Shown: in pieces, positions 30,974 to 41,678 of the stretch
Numbering within the stretch: position 1 is the stretch's first letter
How the letters are laid out: every line of letters starts with the position of its first letter
Program-made: the position numbers and the translations under genes
The notes under the pieces: model-generated
Seen by the model: only the letters and a program-made list of their open reading frames with translations
Told to the model about the DNA's origin: nothing
Database searches by the model: none
DNA from: Odiellus spinosus
Lineage: Eukaryota > Arthropoda > Arachnida > Opiliones > Phalangiidae
DNA length: 64,000 bases
Assembly: GCA_963920705.1 (NCBI GenBank)
Contig: CAWUCO010000226.1
Coordinates: 33,151-97,150 of the forward strand
Direction of reading: 5' to 3'

Positions 30974-31059
30974 CACATCTATTTGTTTCTGAGCTTTAAT
31001 CCCGGATATGTTCTTCTCAAAACGAATAGTCTTCGATCCTCAAAATTGAAGTTTTCATC

Positions 31060-31131
31060 TGGAGACACCGGGGTTCGAACCCGGGGCTTCCCGCATGCGA
31101 AGCGGGCGCTCTACCACTGAGCTATACCCCC
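31060..31131 (-). tRNA. tRNA-Ala (CGC), consensus unit
   Basis: 72 bp. Every stem pairs, T-loop TTCGAAC, discriminator A; this is the best candidate for a working gene in the array. Confidence 0.88.
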
Positions 31132-31218
31132 CACATCCCTTCGTTTCTGAGCTTTAATCCCGGATATGATATTCTCAAAACATATAGTCTTCGATCCTTA
31201 AAAGGTAAGCTCTTAATC

Positions 31219-31290
31219 CGGAGATACCGGGGTTCGAACCTGGGGCTTCCCGCATGCGAAGCGGACGCTCTACCACTGAGCTATACCCCC
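31219..31290 (-). tRNA. tRNA-Ala (CGC)
   Basis: 72 bp with good stems; discriminator G instead of A. First unit in the minus-strand direction. Confidence 0.72.
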
Positions 31291-31315
31291 ACGTCACAAC
31301 ATTTCTGAGCTTTAA

Positions 31316-31941
31316 AGAATGTATCGCAACCACTTTTTTCTCTACCCCTATCTATTGAGACCCCCTCTACCACCGTAAAATACCCCTCATGCAATGCGAC
31401 ATTCACCTGGCGGTGACCAGCGATAGAACTAAGAGGAAGTAGACCATTCTTATTTCTCTCGCCAAGGGTGATTTGCCGAAATGTGGGAGGGTTGGTACTC
31501 TTCCCCTTGCAGATGTTATCTTTCGTTTTAGCCAAAACAAAATTTTCACGAACCTAAAGATAGTCAAAATTCTATTCATTTACCTACATCCCTCCTATTA
31601 TAACCCCCTTCCTTTTTCCAAGAAATTGTCTAAAGAAAAGGACACTTATACCATGTCAGTGTAGATTTTCTGCAAAACGAAATCTAGCCGTCTCTAGTTC
31701 GTTGAATTGTATGAGACAACTAAGGGATGTTAGGGGATAAGAAAATGTTTGTAGGTGGGTTTCTAAAATATCAAAGCTATATCACGCTTTGGCGAATTGC
31801 TTCATGTGAGTTGAACGGGCACTGCTTGCAAAACACCATCCCGTTTCTTTTATTATTGTACTTTGTAGTTGGGGGTGTCTTTTTCAAGATGAGTTTTTCA
31901 CAACTCACTTTGTCTCTACATAGCATATATCATGCTTACTC
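31316..31941. other. Unannotated interval
   Basis: A minus-strand frame at 31535-31281 (84 codons, with RQITLGERNKNGLLP and FTVVEGVSIDRGREKSG) runs into the tRNA array and matches nothing I recognise. No other structure. Confidence 0.3.
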
Positions 31942-34558
31942 TATAATAATAATAATAATAATGTTTATTGAACGAGAATAGAAAGTGACATTCACTTATT
32001 GTGCCCCGTATCAGTTTCAGAAAGACAAAGTAAAATACAGAAAAAAAACAAACAGTATGGTCAAATAATCAGAAAAAAAGAAATACAAATCAAAATAAAC
32101 ACGTAAGAGAAATATAATAAAATAAATAATAAAAGAAAAACAAAAATAAACACCAAAATAAAATTAACGCCACCCACGAAACTTGTCTAATCGACTCCTA
32201 AAGGCCGAAACCGTCGAACCCGCTTTAACGTCGCTAGGAAGGAAGTTCCACGAATTGATCACGCGTTGGGTAAAAAAGACCCGGCGACTCGCGGTTTGAC
32301 ACCTCTCTTTAAAAAGGGTGGGTGCCTTGCGGCCCGTCCACTTAACCCTAAAAAAGGCCTTAGCCGACAAGTCATAATGTCCATAAATTAGTTTAAACGT
32401 TTCTACTAGGTCAGTTCTAAGACGCCTGTCTGCTAGGGACATGAGGCCCAGGCGCTTTAGGCGGTCTGAATAAGGGAGAGTGCGTAAGCCCGTTACAAGC
32501 CTCGTGGCTTTTTTCTGAACCCTTTCAAGCTTCTCGATGTCCTTAACAAGATGTGGAGACCAAATACTAGAACAATAGTCCAGATGGGGTCGAATGTACG
32601 CCTGGTATAGAACCCGGAAGGACTTGACACTAAAGTGAGAAAAGGTGCGCCTTAAAACATACAGAGCACGCATCCCACGGGCCGAAGCCGCACGACTGTG
32701 GGTGTCCCCCAGCATTCTTCCATCAAGCATAACACCGAGGTCTCGCACAACAGTGTGAGCGGTAATATCTCGACCCCCCAGGCGATACGTAAAACACGGA
32801 TTTCTAGCACCACAGTGCAACACAACGGTCTTGGTCGAGTTAAAGGTCATACCATTGCTAGCAGCCCACGAGTCAATGGCATCCACATCTCGTTGAAGCG
32901 AACACGAATCCGCAGCAGTTCTTATACCCCGCCCCACCTTCGAGTCATCTGCGAAAAATCCCAGAAAGGACTCCTTAATAACTAGAGGAAGATCGTTGAT
33001 ATATATTACAAAGAGAGTAGGACCCAGCACAGAGCCCTGGGGTACCCCACTCGCAACCTCGCACCACGACGAAAAAACTCCTCTCAACGCGACCCGCTGA
33101 ACGCGACCCCGGAGGAAATCAGCTATCCAATTCACAATCGTGGAAGAAACCCGTAAGTTCTCCAGTTTGCGGATGAGGAGAGAGTGAGGAACCGTATCGA
33201 ACGCCTTTCTCAAGTCGAGATAAATAAGATCCACTGAATCCCCAAGGTCGAGACACTTTGTAACCTCTTCCATTGTCGATAGAATATTCGTGAAACACGA
33301 TCTTTTCAGAAGAAACCCATGTTGATTAGATGAAAAAAAACTGCGTTCAGACAAAAAGGATACGTGCGTATCTCTAACATGAGTTTCTAATTGTTTGCAC
33401 GGAATGCAGGTCAGACTGATTCCCCTAAAATTATCGACAGAGGAAGAGGCCAGTGACTTCCTGATTGCGGTAACATTAGCCCGTTTCCACAAAAACGGAA
33501 GCCTACCTGCCAAAATCGAACGATCAAAAATAGCCAAGAGGGGGGCAGCCAGAATGGCCGAGCCTTCCCTCAACAAACGCGGATGGAGTTCGTCTGGACC
33601 AGGGGACTTGTGGATCGGCAAGCGACCGAGATAGCGTCTAACGGAAGCGTAGGACAAGCCCAACTCCGAGGGGGACAATTCATCGGGGAGCTGCGTGTCA
33701 GGGAGACAAAAAAACGAGGCGAAATCGCCAAGATAAACCGCCTCCTCATGGGGTTCAGGATTGAAAACGGATCGAAAAAAGTCACTAAGAGCCTCAACTA
33801 TTTCCTCTGGGTTCCGAAGGGTTTCCCCAGCCGAATTTTCAACGACAACGAGCGGGGTTCGAGGATTGAGAGAACGTGACACGTGTGAATATAAAGCCTT
33901 GGGATTGGTGGGAATCTCCTCAATGAGACTGGCTTCGTACATATATTTCGCGTCTCGAATGTGCTTTGTGAGAGCATTGCGCTTTCTCGCAAAGTCATGA
34001 CGCGCATTGTCTGTGAGGGTAGTTCTATAAAGTCTGAACGCAATGCGCTTGGCCCAAATTAAACCCTTAGTCTCATGAGTCCACCACGGTTCTTTCCGCA
34101 GGCCCGAACGCCGCGTGGGTGGAAGCTTAACAAGAGGTACACTATCAGCACGCGCTTCGACCACAAAGGTTAAAAAAAGCTCTAACATTGCTTCGAGTGA
34201 AGGTGCAGCCGGAATGCGAAGCCAGTCCTTCGTGAGGAGTGCGGCTCTAAAGAGCTCATAATCCCCGCGACCATAAGCAAAACGAGGAGGAGGCGGAGGT
34301 GGCTGAGGAGCAGAATCAGTACCAACTACGGAAAAGGATAGAACATCGTGATCCCCTTTTCCAAGTGGCGGGAGATGTGAAAACGAGTGAATTCTATCCC
34401 AATCGAAGGTTATCACCAAATCTAAAAGAGAGGGCACATTCGTTCCTCTGTGCCGAGTAGGTTTGAGGACATGCTGCTTCAAATTACAGCTGGACAATAC
34501 AGTGAGCAGTCTGCTCTCCACCGACCTCACCCCCCTACGCGTAACTCTGTCCAGCGCC
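31942..34558 (-). mobile_element. 5'-truncated CR1/jockey-type LINE
   Basis: Minus-strand non-LTR retrotransposon. It has a long polymerase frame (34530-32164), a ~200 bp 3' untranslated region with AATAAA, and a 3' end made of ATT repeats (plus strand ATAATAATAATAATAATAAT at about 31942-31961), as in CR1/L2-like families. The 5' break falls inside the endonuclease domain. The body is visibly richer in G+C than its neighbours, and the open frame suggests recent insertion. Confidence 0.88.
32164..34530 (-). CDS. LINE reverse transcriptase (endonuclease N-terminus missing)
   Basis: 788 codons without interruption. RNA-directed DNA polymerase that copies the element RNA at a nicked target site. 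The first ~65 residues are the tail of an AP-type endonuclease, recognisable by GDHDVLSF, equivalent to the family SDH motif. A linker follows, then reverse transcriptase: SPGPDELHPRLLRE (about residue 313), YLDLRKAFDTVPHSLL with the first catalytic Asp (about 443), SGVPQGSVLGPTLF (about 490), and the FADDSKVG catalytic pair (about 525). The thumb and C-terminal region include YIRPHLDYCSSIWSPH (about 665), typical of CR1/jockey/Rex-like elements. With the N-terminal endonuclease lost, the copy should be dead on arrival despite its open frame. The first Met is simply the first in the truncated frame. Confidence 0.9.
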   Translation of the reverse strand: MRSVESRLLTVLSSCNLKQHVLKPTRHRGTNVPSLLDLVITFDWDRIHSFSHLPPLGKGDHDVLSFSVVGTDSAPQPPPPPPRFAYGRGDYELFRAALLTKDWLRIPAAPSLEAMLELFLTFVVEARADSVPLVKLPPTRRSGLRKEPWWTHETKGLIWAKRIAFRLYRTTLTDNARHDFARKRNALTKHIRDAKYMYEASLIEEIPTNPKALYSHVSRSLNPRTPLVVVENSAGETLRNPEEIVEALSDFFRSVFNPEPHEEAVYLGDFASFFCLPDTQLPDELSPSELGLSYASVRRYLGRLPIHKSPGPDELHPRLLREGSAILAAPLLAIFDRSILAGRLPFLWKRANVTAIRKSLASSSVDNFRGISLTCIPCKQLETHVRDTHVSFLSERSFFSSNQHGFLLKRSCFTNILSTMEEVTKCLDLGDSVDLIYLDLRKAFDTVPHSLLIRKLENLRVSSTIVNWIADFLRGRVQRVALRGVFSSWCEVASGVPQGSVLGPTLFVIYINDLPLVIKESFLGFFADDSKVGRGIRTAADSCSLQRDVDAIDSWAASNGMTFNSTKTVVLHCGARNPCFTYRLGGRDITAHTVVRDLGVMLDGRMLGDTHSRAASARGMRALYVLRRTFSHFSVKSFRVLYQAYIRPHLDYCSSIWSPHLVKDIEKLERVQKKATRLVTGLRTLPYSDRLKRLGLMSLADRRLRTDLVETFKLIYGHYDLSAKAFFRVKWTGRKAPTLFKERCQTASRRVFFTQRVINSWNFLPSDVKAGSTVSAFRSRLDKFRGWR

Positions 34559-34647
34559 TAAGCAAATAGTTTTGAAACTAAGAGTCTCTTTGGTAAGAAG
34601 TTTAGTTTGGTAGGAGTGTCGACACCATTAATTTTATTTTAATTAAT

Positions 34648-34872
34648 ATGGCTGGAATAGGCGAACTTGAAATGGCAAAAATGTTGTACCAGGACAATGA
34701 TATTTCAATATCATGTAATTGTAATGGTAAATGTTCGCGTGCTAACGAAAAGTTTAAGGGATTTTGCAAATGTCGAAGTAAAGGGAAGAAATGCAACCCT
34801 GATTGTAATTGTGGCAAGAGGGATCAAGTTTGTAGTAACCTAGAGTTACACCAAGAATTCAACGCAAATTCG
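34648..34872 (+). CDS. Cysteine-rich CXC/CRC-like first exon
   Basis: Frame from ATG at 34648, MAGIGELEMAKMLYQDNDIS, then a cysteine cluster: CNCNGKCS, FCKCRSKGKKCNPDCNCG and CSN. The C-x-C, CxxxxxxCxxxC, CxC and C-x-N spacing resembles CXC (CRC/TCR) motifs, which bind zinc and often DNA (tesmin/Lin54 type). Related cysteine clusters also occur in transposon-borne proteins. The frame runs into GTAAGA at 34873, a strong splice-donor match, so this is probably the first coding exon of a spliced gene. No downstream exon was identified in the window. It could equally be an exon of a mobile element. Confidence 0.5.
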
Positions 34873-34881
34873 GTAAGATAA

Positions 34882-35206
34882 ATCCTTTTAGTTACATATC
34901 AAATTAATTTGGATATTGGACTTGTGGGGGGCGAACTCAGGGTGACCACAATTCCTATATTTTATAATTGTTCCTTATTTTCAATGTGTCCCTGTAAGTT
35001 CCTACAATTTCGATCATTTTCCTATATTTTCCTTTTTTCAATGGTGCGCCAAAACTAATAAAATAAATGTACATTTATAATATAGACTGAAAAATTCGAG
35101 AATTAAGTGAAATTTTTCGGAAATTGGATCAAGTGTCATCCGCTTCATTATATTTAATTAAAGAATGAGAACCCGGGGCTAGTCACCCAATTTTTGATTT
35201 ATTTAT
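34882..35206. other. Unannotated AT-rich interval
   Basis: Presumed intron of the exon above. No structure recognised. Confidence 0.35.
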
Positions 35207-37458
35207 TTATTTGTGTGTTTGTGTGTTTGTATGTTTGTGTGTGTGGGTGTGGGTGTGGGAGTGGGTGTGGGAGTGGGTGTGGGGTGGGTGTGTGTATGGG
35301 TGTATGGGTGTGTGTATGGATGTGTATGTCTGTGTGTCACTTCCGGCGTACACTACTTCCGGTGTAACCGGATATCACGTGACCTAGCTCGTGGAGCAAA
35401 AAGTCTAGAGACGTAATCATACCAGCTTATCGTTCCATTCCGGAGAATTACCTCCTTTAAGCGTGGCTGCCACATTGAGTTTCAGGTATCGTGCAATTAC
35501 ATACAACGAAATGCATATTTTCGCATTCCACCATCCACTTTACGGTCAAACCTCGATGCTGTACAGTTGAAGGCGATTATAAGCAATGGGACGTCTCCCA
35601 CTTTTATAATCACCTCCGACCATACCTACACCAAGGTCCAACCTCCAGTTTCCGATCTCAGCGGGCCATACTAGCAATGAATCCCTGACTAATATGGTCC
35701 TCATCAATCTTCCACTCACCAAACATCGACCCACCAATGGGTAAATTAGCTTTGCGAACCAAGCGCCTAGAGATCAAGAATCATCAAGACATTGAAGGGA
35801 GAAGGTTTTCCTCCCAACTTCATGGCCACATCACTCGATTAATAAAGGCTTTCGAAGGGTTTATATACTACCTTTTTGGAATGAATGCAAATTAGGCTTA
35901 TGGCGTGATATCGTTTACGGAAATGAAACGCAATATTAATTTATATTATAAATAAAATTATCAATATGGTTAAACTTAATCTAATTAATAATTCAGTAGA
36001 AAAATAAATTTAAAATTCGAGATAGTTTAGAAGATATTTAAGAAATTGTGCAAAAATGTAAAGAAATGTGACCGTTTAATACCAGCTTGAGTTGGCAGCA
36101 CACGCTAAGCTATTTTCTATATATATCATTTAGTCAAATGATGTACTCGGTACAATTTTAACCAGTTCAAGGGGAATTGGTGTATAAGGCTTAAAGCTGA
36201 GGCGGATTGATACAAAATGTTAAACCTCTTAAGAAATATAAATGTCGTGAAAACTCTCCTTGAACAGAAGTAGAGTAGGTGTTTAAAAAACAATAAAATA
36301 CACCGATTTGAATAAAAAATGGACATCTGATGTTGGAAAAAAACAAAAATAGGCTTTAATTTTCTCCACTATAAAACCAAGAAACATTTCCGATTAATTT
36401 CATAATGAAAAGCAGCCGCATACAGTAAACTTCGTTAGCGGACCAGGATACGAGACGAAAGAGAGCTGCAATGACTTAAGTGAGATGATCTACCAGCGCG
36501 GAATGTCATCACCGTTTAAAGTCAACAGAGCAACGACCCGGCTTTCATTTATCACCAGAAAGTGACGGCCTGGCTACGAAGAATTGAAACATGCGAAGCA
36601 GTGAGTGTTTTCAGACTTGAAATATGAGATACCTACAGTCAGTAAAAGCTCGACAGTTCTTCACACAAATACGTTATTCTCAACATAAAGGAAGCTTTTC
36701 AAGTATAATTACTAACGGTATGGAAATTAATCTACTTTTAGTCATTAAGATATTTTTTTATCATAGGAATGGAAACTGACGTCTTGTCAGCGGGTTTGTA
36801 AAATAACCTCTCTCGACCAGCACCATCCTTGGATTCTTCCAATGACTGGGATCACTCGTATGATGAAAAATTCTGCAATGGTCCTCTATTACCACGTCAA
36901 AACAAGAATTTCAGACGAAAAAGGTACCGGAAGTAATTGCCAATCATCTACCGACAATGGGTTATAAATGGAACATTCAGTCTAGAATATTTCTTAGTTT
37001 TACCAAGAGGAGTTTGCTACCGTATCTTTGTCGTTGTAATCTCTTCTCTACTTTGCTATCCCAGACTGAATCATTCGTCTTATCAAATCAGTGGATTATC
37101 ATAGATAATGACACAGTACAGCCTATACTGATGTGTTAATTTATATTACAAGAATATGTATTTTATATATTTACTTTGAAAATAAACAATTCATTTGGTG
37201 TGTCTAATTAAGAGCACTACGCCCTGCTGCACATAATTATGAGTAACGCAGGACAATCTTTGATTCTGATTCCTTGAGGTTAAGGGAAAGTACTTTACTC
37301 CGTAACGTAGAGGGGAAATTGAAAAGTGTGAATCAAAAGCACCCTGTTACTTCTACTCTTTCAATACACTACATTTCTTTTCATCTTTTATTTAAGGTAG
37401 GGTTAGATTAAATTAACGTCGGCGTCGGGGAGGTAATATTTTGGTTTCCCAACTTGTT
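35207..37458. mobile_element. Hairpin-ended repeat family, copy D
   Basis: Same order and orientation as copy B. Left end is a long TG/GGGTGT microsatellite (35207-35340) with the terminal hairpin lost. One internal hairpin is kept (35584-35603). The 1.3 kb segment with the shared frame follows, and the right end is GTCGGGGAGGT then the inverse of AACAAGTTGGGAAACC at 37443-37458. Confidence 0.75.
36503..37139 (+). pseudogene. Shared unidentified frame, copy D
   Basis: Starts MSSPFKVNRATTRLSFITRK, then a stop and a frameshift. The C-terminal part reads LPIIYRQWVINGTFSLEYFL, followed by a hydrophobic stretch ending SSLLCYPRLN. The conserved TAA just before LPIIYRQW is present here too. Confidence 0.5.
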
Positions 37459-37718
37459 ATAAATTTCACTGGAAACAAGTTTCCGCGTGAATTAAAAAAC
37501 AGATAAAAACATTTCAGATAATTGAAAGGGTAAGTGAACCGTATTTATCATATATATTATCTGTAAATCTCTATAATTATGAAGTTTTAACTGCAGGTTA
37601 GCACTAAGACAGAATTTAGAAGCACTACAATGTTTGGTTTTTATTACCTAAATTTTTTTCATTTTTGTATCTAATTATTGATCTTGTAACTTTACCATCT
37701 ATAAGTGTTTAGTGAATA

Positions 37719-37973
37719 TTATAAGATACCAGGGATTTCCTCCCATAACTTTGGAATATCGGTTCCAATAACATTTTGGTGAAACTTTTTCATGAATCGT
37801 TCATTTTGGTAGGTCGTGAAATAATTCTTCCAGTCACCGACAATTCCTTTTCGAAAAAATCCGTTGAAATTTTCATTGTCGTCAAATTGAAACTTCGCTG
37901 CTTCTTTCTTCATCTTGTTAAAATTTGTGATGTCCAGAATGTAAAATGGGGAATGTAACAATGTTAAAAACAT
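37719..37973 (-). CDS. Sulfotransferase C-terminal exon
   Basis: The frame contains FNKMKKEAAKF, then FFRKGIVGDWKNYFTTYQNE and RFMKKFHQNVIGTDIPKLWE, ending PGIL and a stop. The RKGxxGDWKNxFT segment is the conserved 3'-phosphoadenosine-binding loop near the C-terminus of cytosolic sulfotransferases, and QNERF follows as in that family. These enzymes move a sulfuryl group from PAPS to hydroxyl or amine groups of small molecules. Only the last exon is present; an acceptor AAG at about 37914-37916 just before ATGAAG is plausible. Earlier exons were not found on the minus strand up to the next element at about 38.77 kb, so this is either the end of a gene with distant exons or an isolated fragment. 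No frame damage is visible. Confidence 0.7.
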   Translation of the reverse strand: MFLTLLHSPFYILDITNFNKMKKEAAKFQFDDNENFNGFFRKGIVGDWKNYFTTYQNERFMKKFHQNVIGTDIPKLWEEIPGIL

Positions 37974-38774
37974 TTGGTTTAGTGCCAGGTCGAAAATGGT
38001 GAGTTTTTAGCCGAGAAATAATGAAAGTTACACTGGGAATTCCGAGATCCATCCTGGGACCTGAAATTTTTGAGGCCCTCTTTTATTTCGTGTTTCCCGT
38101 TAGCAATCTCTTAGGCTGTAAATTATCCGAACGCGCAAAGCAATGTTTCATATATTTTTAAGTAAACAATTCATACACGCTGCCAAATTAAGGTGGACTA
38201 AAGTAAACAGAGTCAACCAGCTGCGGGGAGATGGCATTCAACCATTCTTCAAACTTCATATACTTCGAAGTAAGCAATTCCTAGACATACCGGAAAGCTT
38301 AGGTTTGTACGCAGTGCAAATTATGGTGGACTAAAATTTAGTTGGCTACCACCCAACCGGGAACAATAAAACCGATTTCTTTAATTTTTTAAAAGTCTAA
38401 AATAAGTTTTTTCAAAAGATATAGATATAGACGTTGAAAAACGGAACTATAATAGTGTCGTTAATATTTATTTTGACAAATTGGGAGCCTAAATTACAGT
38501 ATTTGGAGGCCCCATTCGGGAGAAGTTCGAGGCACCTTAGAAATCTCAACATGGGCCTCAGGCTATCCCAGTCTACCTGTTTCATCACATGAGCTAGTGA
38601 TACATGTATAATATTAACCATCCGCGGTCTATTGGCAAACAAGAATTCTTAGGAAGTGCTACATCTATATTTTCTTGGTTAAGCCGATCATAACGTCAAA
38701 AACGTGGCAGATGCAAAGTAAAACGTTCAATAGGACTCTTCAGTCCCTGCCGTTTTACTTACTCTTTCAATAGA
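37974..38774. other. Unannotated interval upstream of the sulfotransferase exon
   Basis: Presumed intron if the exon is real. No other sulfotransferase motif (such as the N-terminal PAPS loop) was seen on the minus strand. Confidence 0.35.
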
Positions 38775-40493
38775 CTCTAAAATAAAATCGTTCGAATTTT
38801 CCAACGACTTTTACTCTTGCCCAAGAGCTTGCTGGGAAGAGGCAATATATGACCGATCCAGATTGGCTGAGTTTGGTCACGTGAATGCACCGCCGCAGAC
38901 ACTGAATTTTATCTTAGAGCCTATAGAGAGAAAACCACCTTGAATTGTCACCGCGCTCTATACCTCCAAGGGAAAAAATCACTGAGATAACGCGGCCTTG
39001 TAGGTGCATGTAGAATATTTATCGAGTATAGGCCAAAAAAGGTAAACCTCTTATATCTTCCTTACCAACTTGTTTCAATTTAACCCTAATTTCCCAATGA
39101 ATAACTAGTAATACCAAATTCTATCCCAAAACCTTTTCTGTAAATCCTAACCTATACCCTTAAATTCAAATATAACCAATGTATAATATTATTTTAAACC
39201 TCTTATAAACGTTGCCAAAAAGGCCCCCAAAATAAATTTGTAAAGAGAGGATATGAGCTCGTCGGACGTCACTGGAATTTCTCGAAAGGCCAACAATGAC
39301 CAAACCGGTTCTAGCCAGTGTCGCTCGGCCAGCTCTAGCCCTCTCTCCCCTTCTTTAAAACTTTCCTATCCCAAACTTGAATGAAATGCACTTGTAACTT
39401 CAGCCGGGACCCGAAAGGTCCAAAATTAAACCCCTCACCCTATCCAACAAAAAAAAAGTTCAAGTCGCGGTCACTCCAAATGAGCATTAATTTAAACTGT
39501 ATATTTTAAACATTAAACAAAATCAATTCGTTAAGTTACTAATCTCATCGTCTCAAATTTATTACCCCAGTTTCTAACAAAAAATACTTGAAGATTTTTC
39601 AGTCGGTCTTTAAGTAACAATTAGCTCTCCCCAAGAAAATATACCACAGTGCAGACAAGTCACGGTGGATGCTTTTTGGTGTTATCCCATTAGATCGAAT
39701 CCCATTCGACCAAATTGATAAGATTCCGCCAAAATATAAAGTTTTCATAGCTATATTGGTGATTTCTCACTAAAGGCAATCGTCTATTATAAAAATAGTT
39801 ACCAGGTCAAAATAAGATAAGCGCAATATATTTATCCGAAAATTTCGAGTATTATAATACATCAGGAGCAATCCATTAAATTGAGGTTAAAACTTAGGCA
39901 AAATAGTATTGGTATATGAATTAGTTCAGAAATATGAATGGTTTAAGAGTCAGTGTGAGAATTAAAATAAATTCAAAGGCTTAGATCTCAGAGTCAGGAT
40001 ATCATAATTGACGACTAAGCCTCTGCGGTATATACAGGGTGGAAAAGATCAGAATAACACCTACCTTTGTGGACGTCCCCCAATAATGCCGTCGGATGAC
40101 GTCACTATACTCTAATGTAGACCTCGTATACAGGGTGTAAGTAAGTGCAATTGTTACCAAATGTGATTTTTCTATGGGTTTAATAAGGTAAAATGCCTGA
40201 TGGATAGAAAAATTGCAGTTCCACAGATCAAGCGTAGTGATTAACTAGATGACTTAACTTTGAGACAATTTATTTAACAACTTTAATAATAAAATAATGA
40301 TTGAATTGAATTGGCCTGAAACGCCTAAGTTGAATCTGTACGGTAAGCAAATCAGCCTAAATGTTAAATGTGTCTGCCATCGTGGTGTAGGCACTCTTCA
40401 AGGCAATGCATTTGCCAGCATATAAGGAGTGACACCATTGTTTAAGGGTCGAATACGGTCCTTTAAGTCTTCTGGGCCCATCGGTTCTGTTTC

Positions 40494-41327
40494 TTAACCC
40501 CGCAGAACATAACCCCACAAGAAGAAATCAAGCAGGGTAAGGTCAGGAGACCGTGCTGGCCACGGAATTGGTCCACCTATACCTATCCAACGGTTGGGAA
40601 AGTTGTCGTCCAGCCATTGACGAACATTGACCGCCCAATGTGATGGGGCTCCATCCTGTTGAAACCACATGTTGCGAACCACTGCTAACGGCAGTGGTAA
40701 ACTCGTGACGCAAGAAGTCCAAGTACAGTTCTCCAGTAATATTCGCATCGAAGTAAAAGGGACCGATAATTCGGTTCCCAAGAATGCCAACCCAGACATT
40801 TACCTTCCATCGAATTTGATGGTAATTGTGATGTAACCAATAGGGATTCTGATTGGTCCAGTAATGCATGTTATGACGGTTTACGACACCATCCCTATGA
40901 GATGTAGCCTCGTCCGAAAACAGCACCTTTTGCAAAAATAGTGGATCGGCTGCAATTAGGTCACGCATGGTAATCGTCATCTGTTAAGGCTTGATGGAGG
41001 TGGATATGATAGGGCCGGTAGTGGTGGCGATGTAAAATGGCAAGAACAGTAGCATGGCTTAGTCAAACTTCGCGATCTACTACTGGTACGAGGATTGGCT
41101 TCAAAACGAGCTACAATATCTACTTCTCGGTCTTCATTACCGACTACATGGTCTCGTCTACGTTCACGGTCCTGCACCACGAACCCACCGAGCTCCAGAA
41201 GGTTGTCTCTTATGTCGGTGAAAGTGCTTCGAACCGGATCGCGTCGATGGGGGAAGCGTTCTGCATAAAGCATTGGCGTTCGACGTACGTTGGATAGATA
41301 GAGGTGAACCAATTCTGTGGCCAGCAC
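40494..41327 (-). pseudogene. Tc1/mariner-type (DDE_3) transposase, broken
   Basis: Cut-and-paste transposase of the IS630/Tc1/mariner group. The N-terminal frame (41327-40977) has the helix-turn-helix-like region with YAERFPHRRDPVRSTFTDIR, seen in arthropod elements of this type. After an in-frame stop at about 40977 the catalytic domain begins: KVLFSDEATSH with the first Asp, then VWVGILGNRIIGPFYFD. A frameshift near 40695 leads to MWFQQDGAPSHWAVNVRQWL with the second Asp, then WPARSPDLTLLDFFLWG with the third Asp. A stop near 40494 interrupts the C-terminus, which continues ETEPMGPEDLKDR. Not functional. Confidence 0.85.
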
Positions 41328-41535
41328 GGTCTCCTGACCTTACCCCACTTGATTTCTTCCTGTGGGGTTACGAAACAGAACCGATGGGCCCAGAAGACTT
41401 AAAGGACCGTATTCGAGCCGCAAACAATGGTATCACGCCTCAAATGCTGGCAAATGCATTGTAAGAAGTGGAAAGTCGCCTCGAAGAGTGCCTACACCAC
41501 GATGGAAGACACATTGAACATTTAGGCTCATTTGC
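41279..41535 (+). pseudogene. Inverted duplicate of the transposase C-terminus
   Basis: Plus-strand reading in the right arm gives WPARSPDLTPLDFFLWGYET then PMGPEDLKDRIRAANNGITP, the same C-terminal part as the minus-strand gene but without its premature stop. It lacks the rest of the domain. Confidence 0.8.
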
Positions 41536-41678
41536 TTACCGTACAGATTCAACTTTGGCGTTTCAGGCCAATTTAATTCAATCATTATTTTATTATTAAA
41601 GTTGTTAAATAAATTGTTTCAGAGTTAAGTCATCTAGTTAATCACTACGCTTGATCTGTGCAACTGCAATGTTTCTAG

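Larger units (their letters stand above)
28143..31315 (-). repeat. Tandem tRNA-Ala array, 20 units of ~158 bp
   Basis: Twenty units start at a spacing of 156-160 bp. Each holds a 70-73 bp tRNA-Ala-like gene on the minus strand and a conserved spacer of about 85 bp (plus strand: TGAGCTTTAATCCCGGATAT, then CAAAACGAATAGTCTTCGAT). On the minus strand a T-run (TTTTGAGG or TTTTTGAGG) about 15-20 bp after the tRNA 3' end fits a polymerase III terminator. Seventeen units have anticodon CGC, two TGC and one AGC, all alanine. Spacer variants (ACGTCACTACATTT and ACATCCCTTCGTTT types) are interleaved, which points to unequal exchange or gene conversion. Confidence 0.92.

Noticed and set aside
28143-31315. 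CRISPR-like regular repeat-spacer array
   Set aside because: The conserved part is a 72 bp tRNA with box A/B and the spacers are also conserved; units are 158 bp. This is a tRNA array in eukaryotic DNA.
32698-34043. Several plus-strand and second-frame minus-strand open frames under the LINE
   Set aside because: Shadows of the 788-codon reverse transcriptase frame in G+C-rich DNA.
35213-35416. Frame with VGVGVGVG
   Set aside because: Translation of the TG/GGGTGT microsatellite at the end of copy D.
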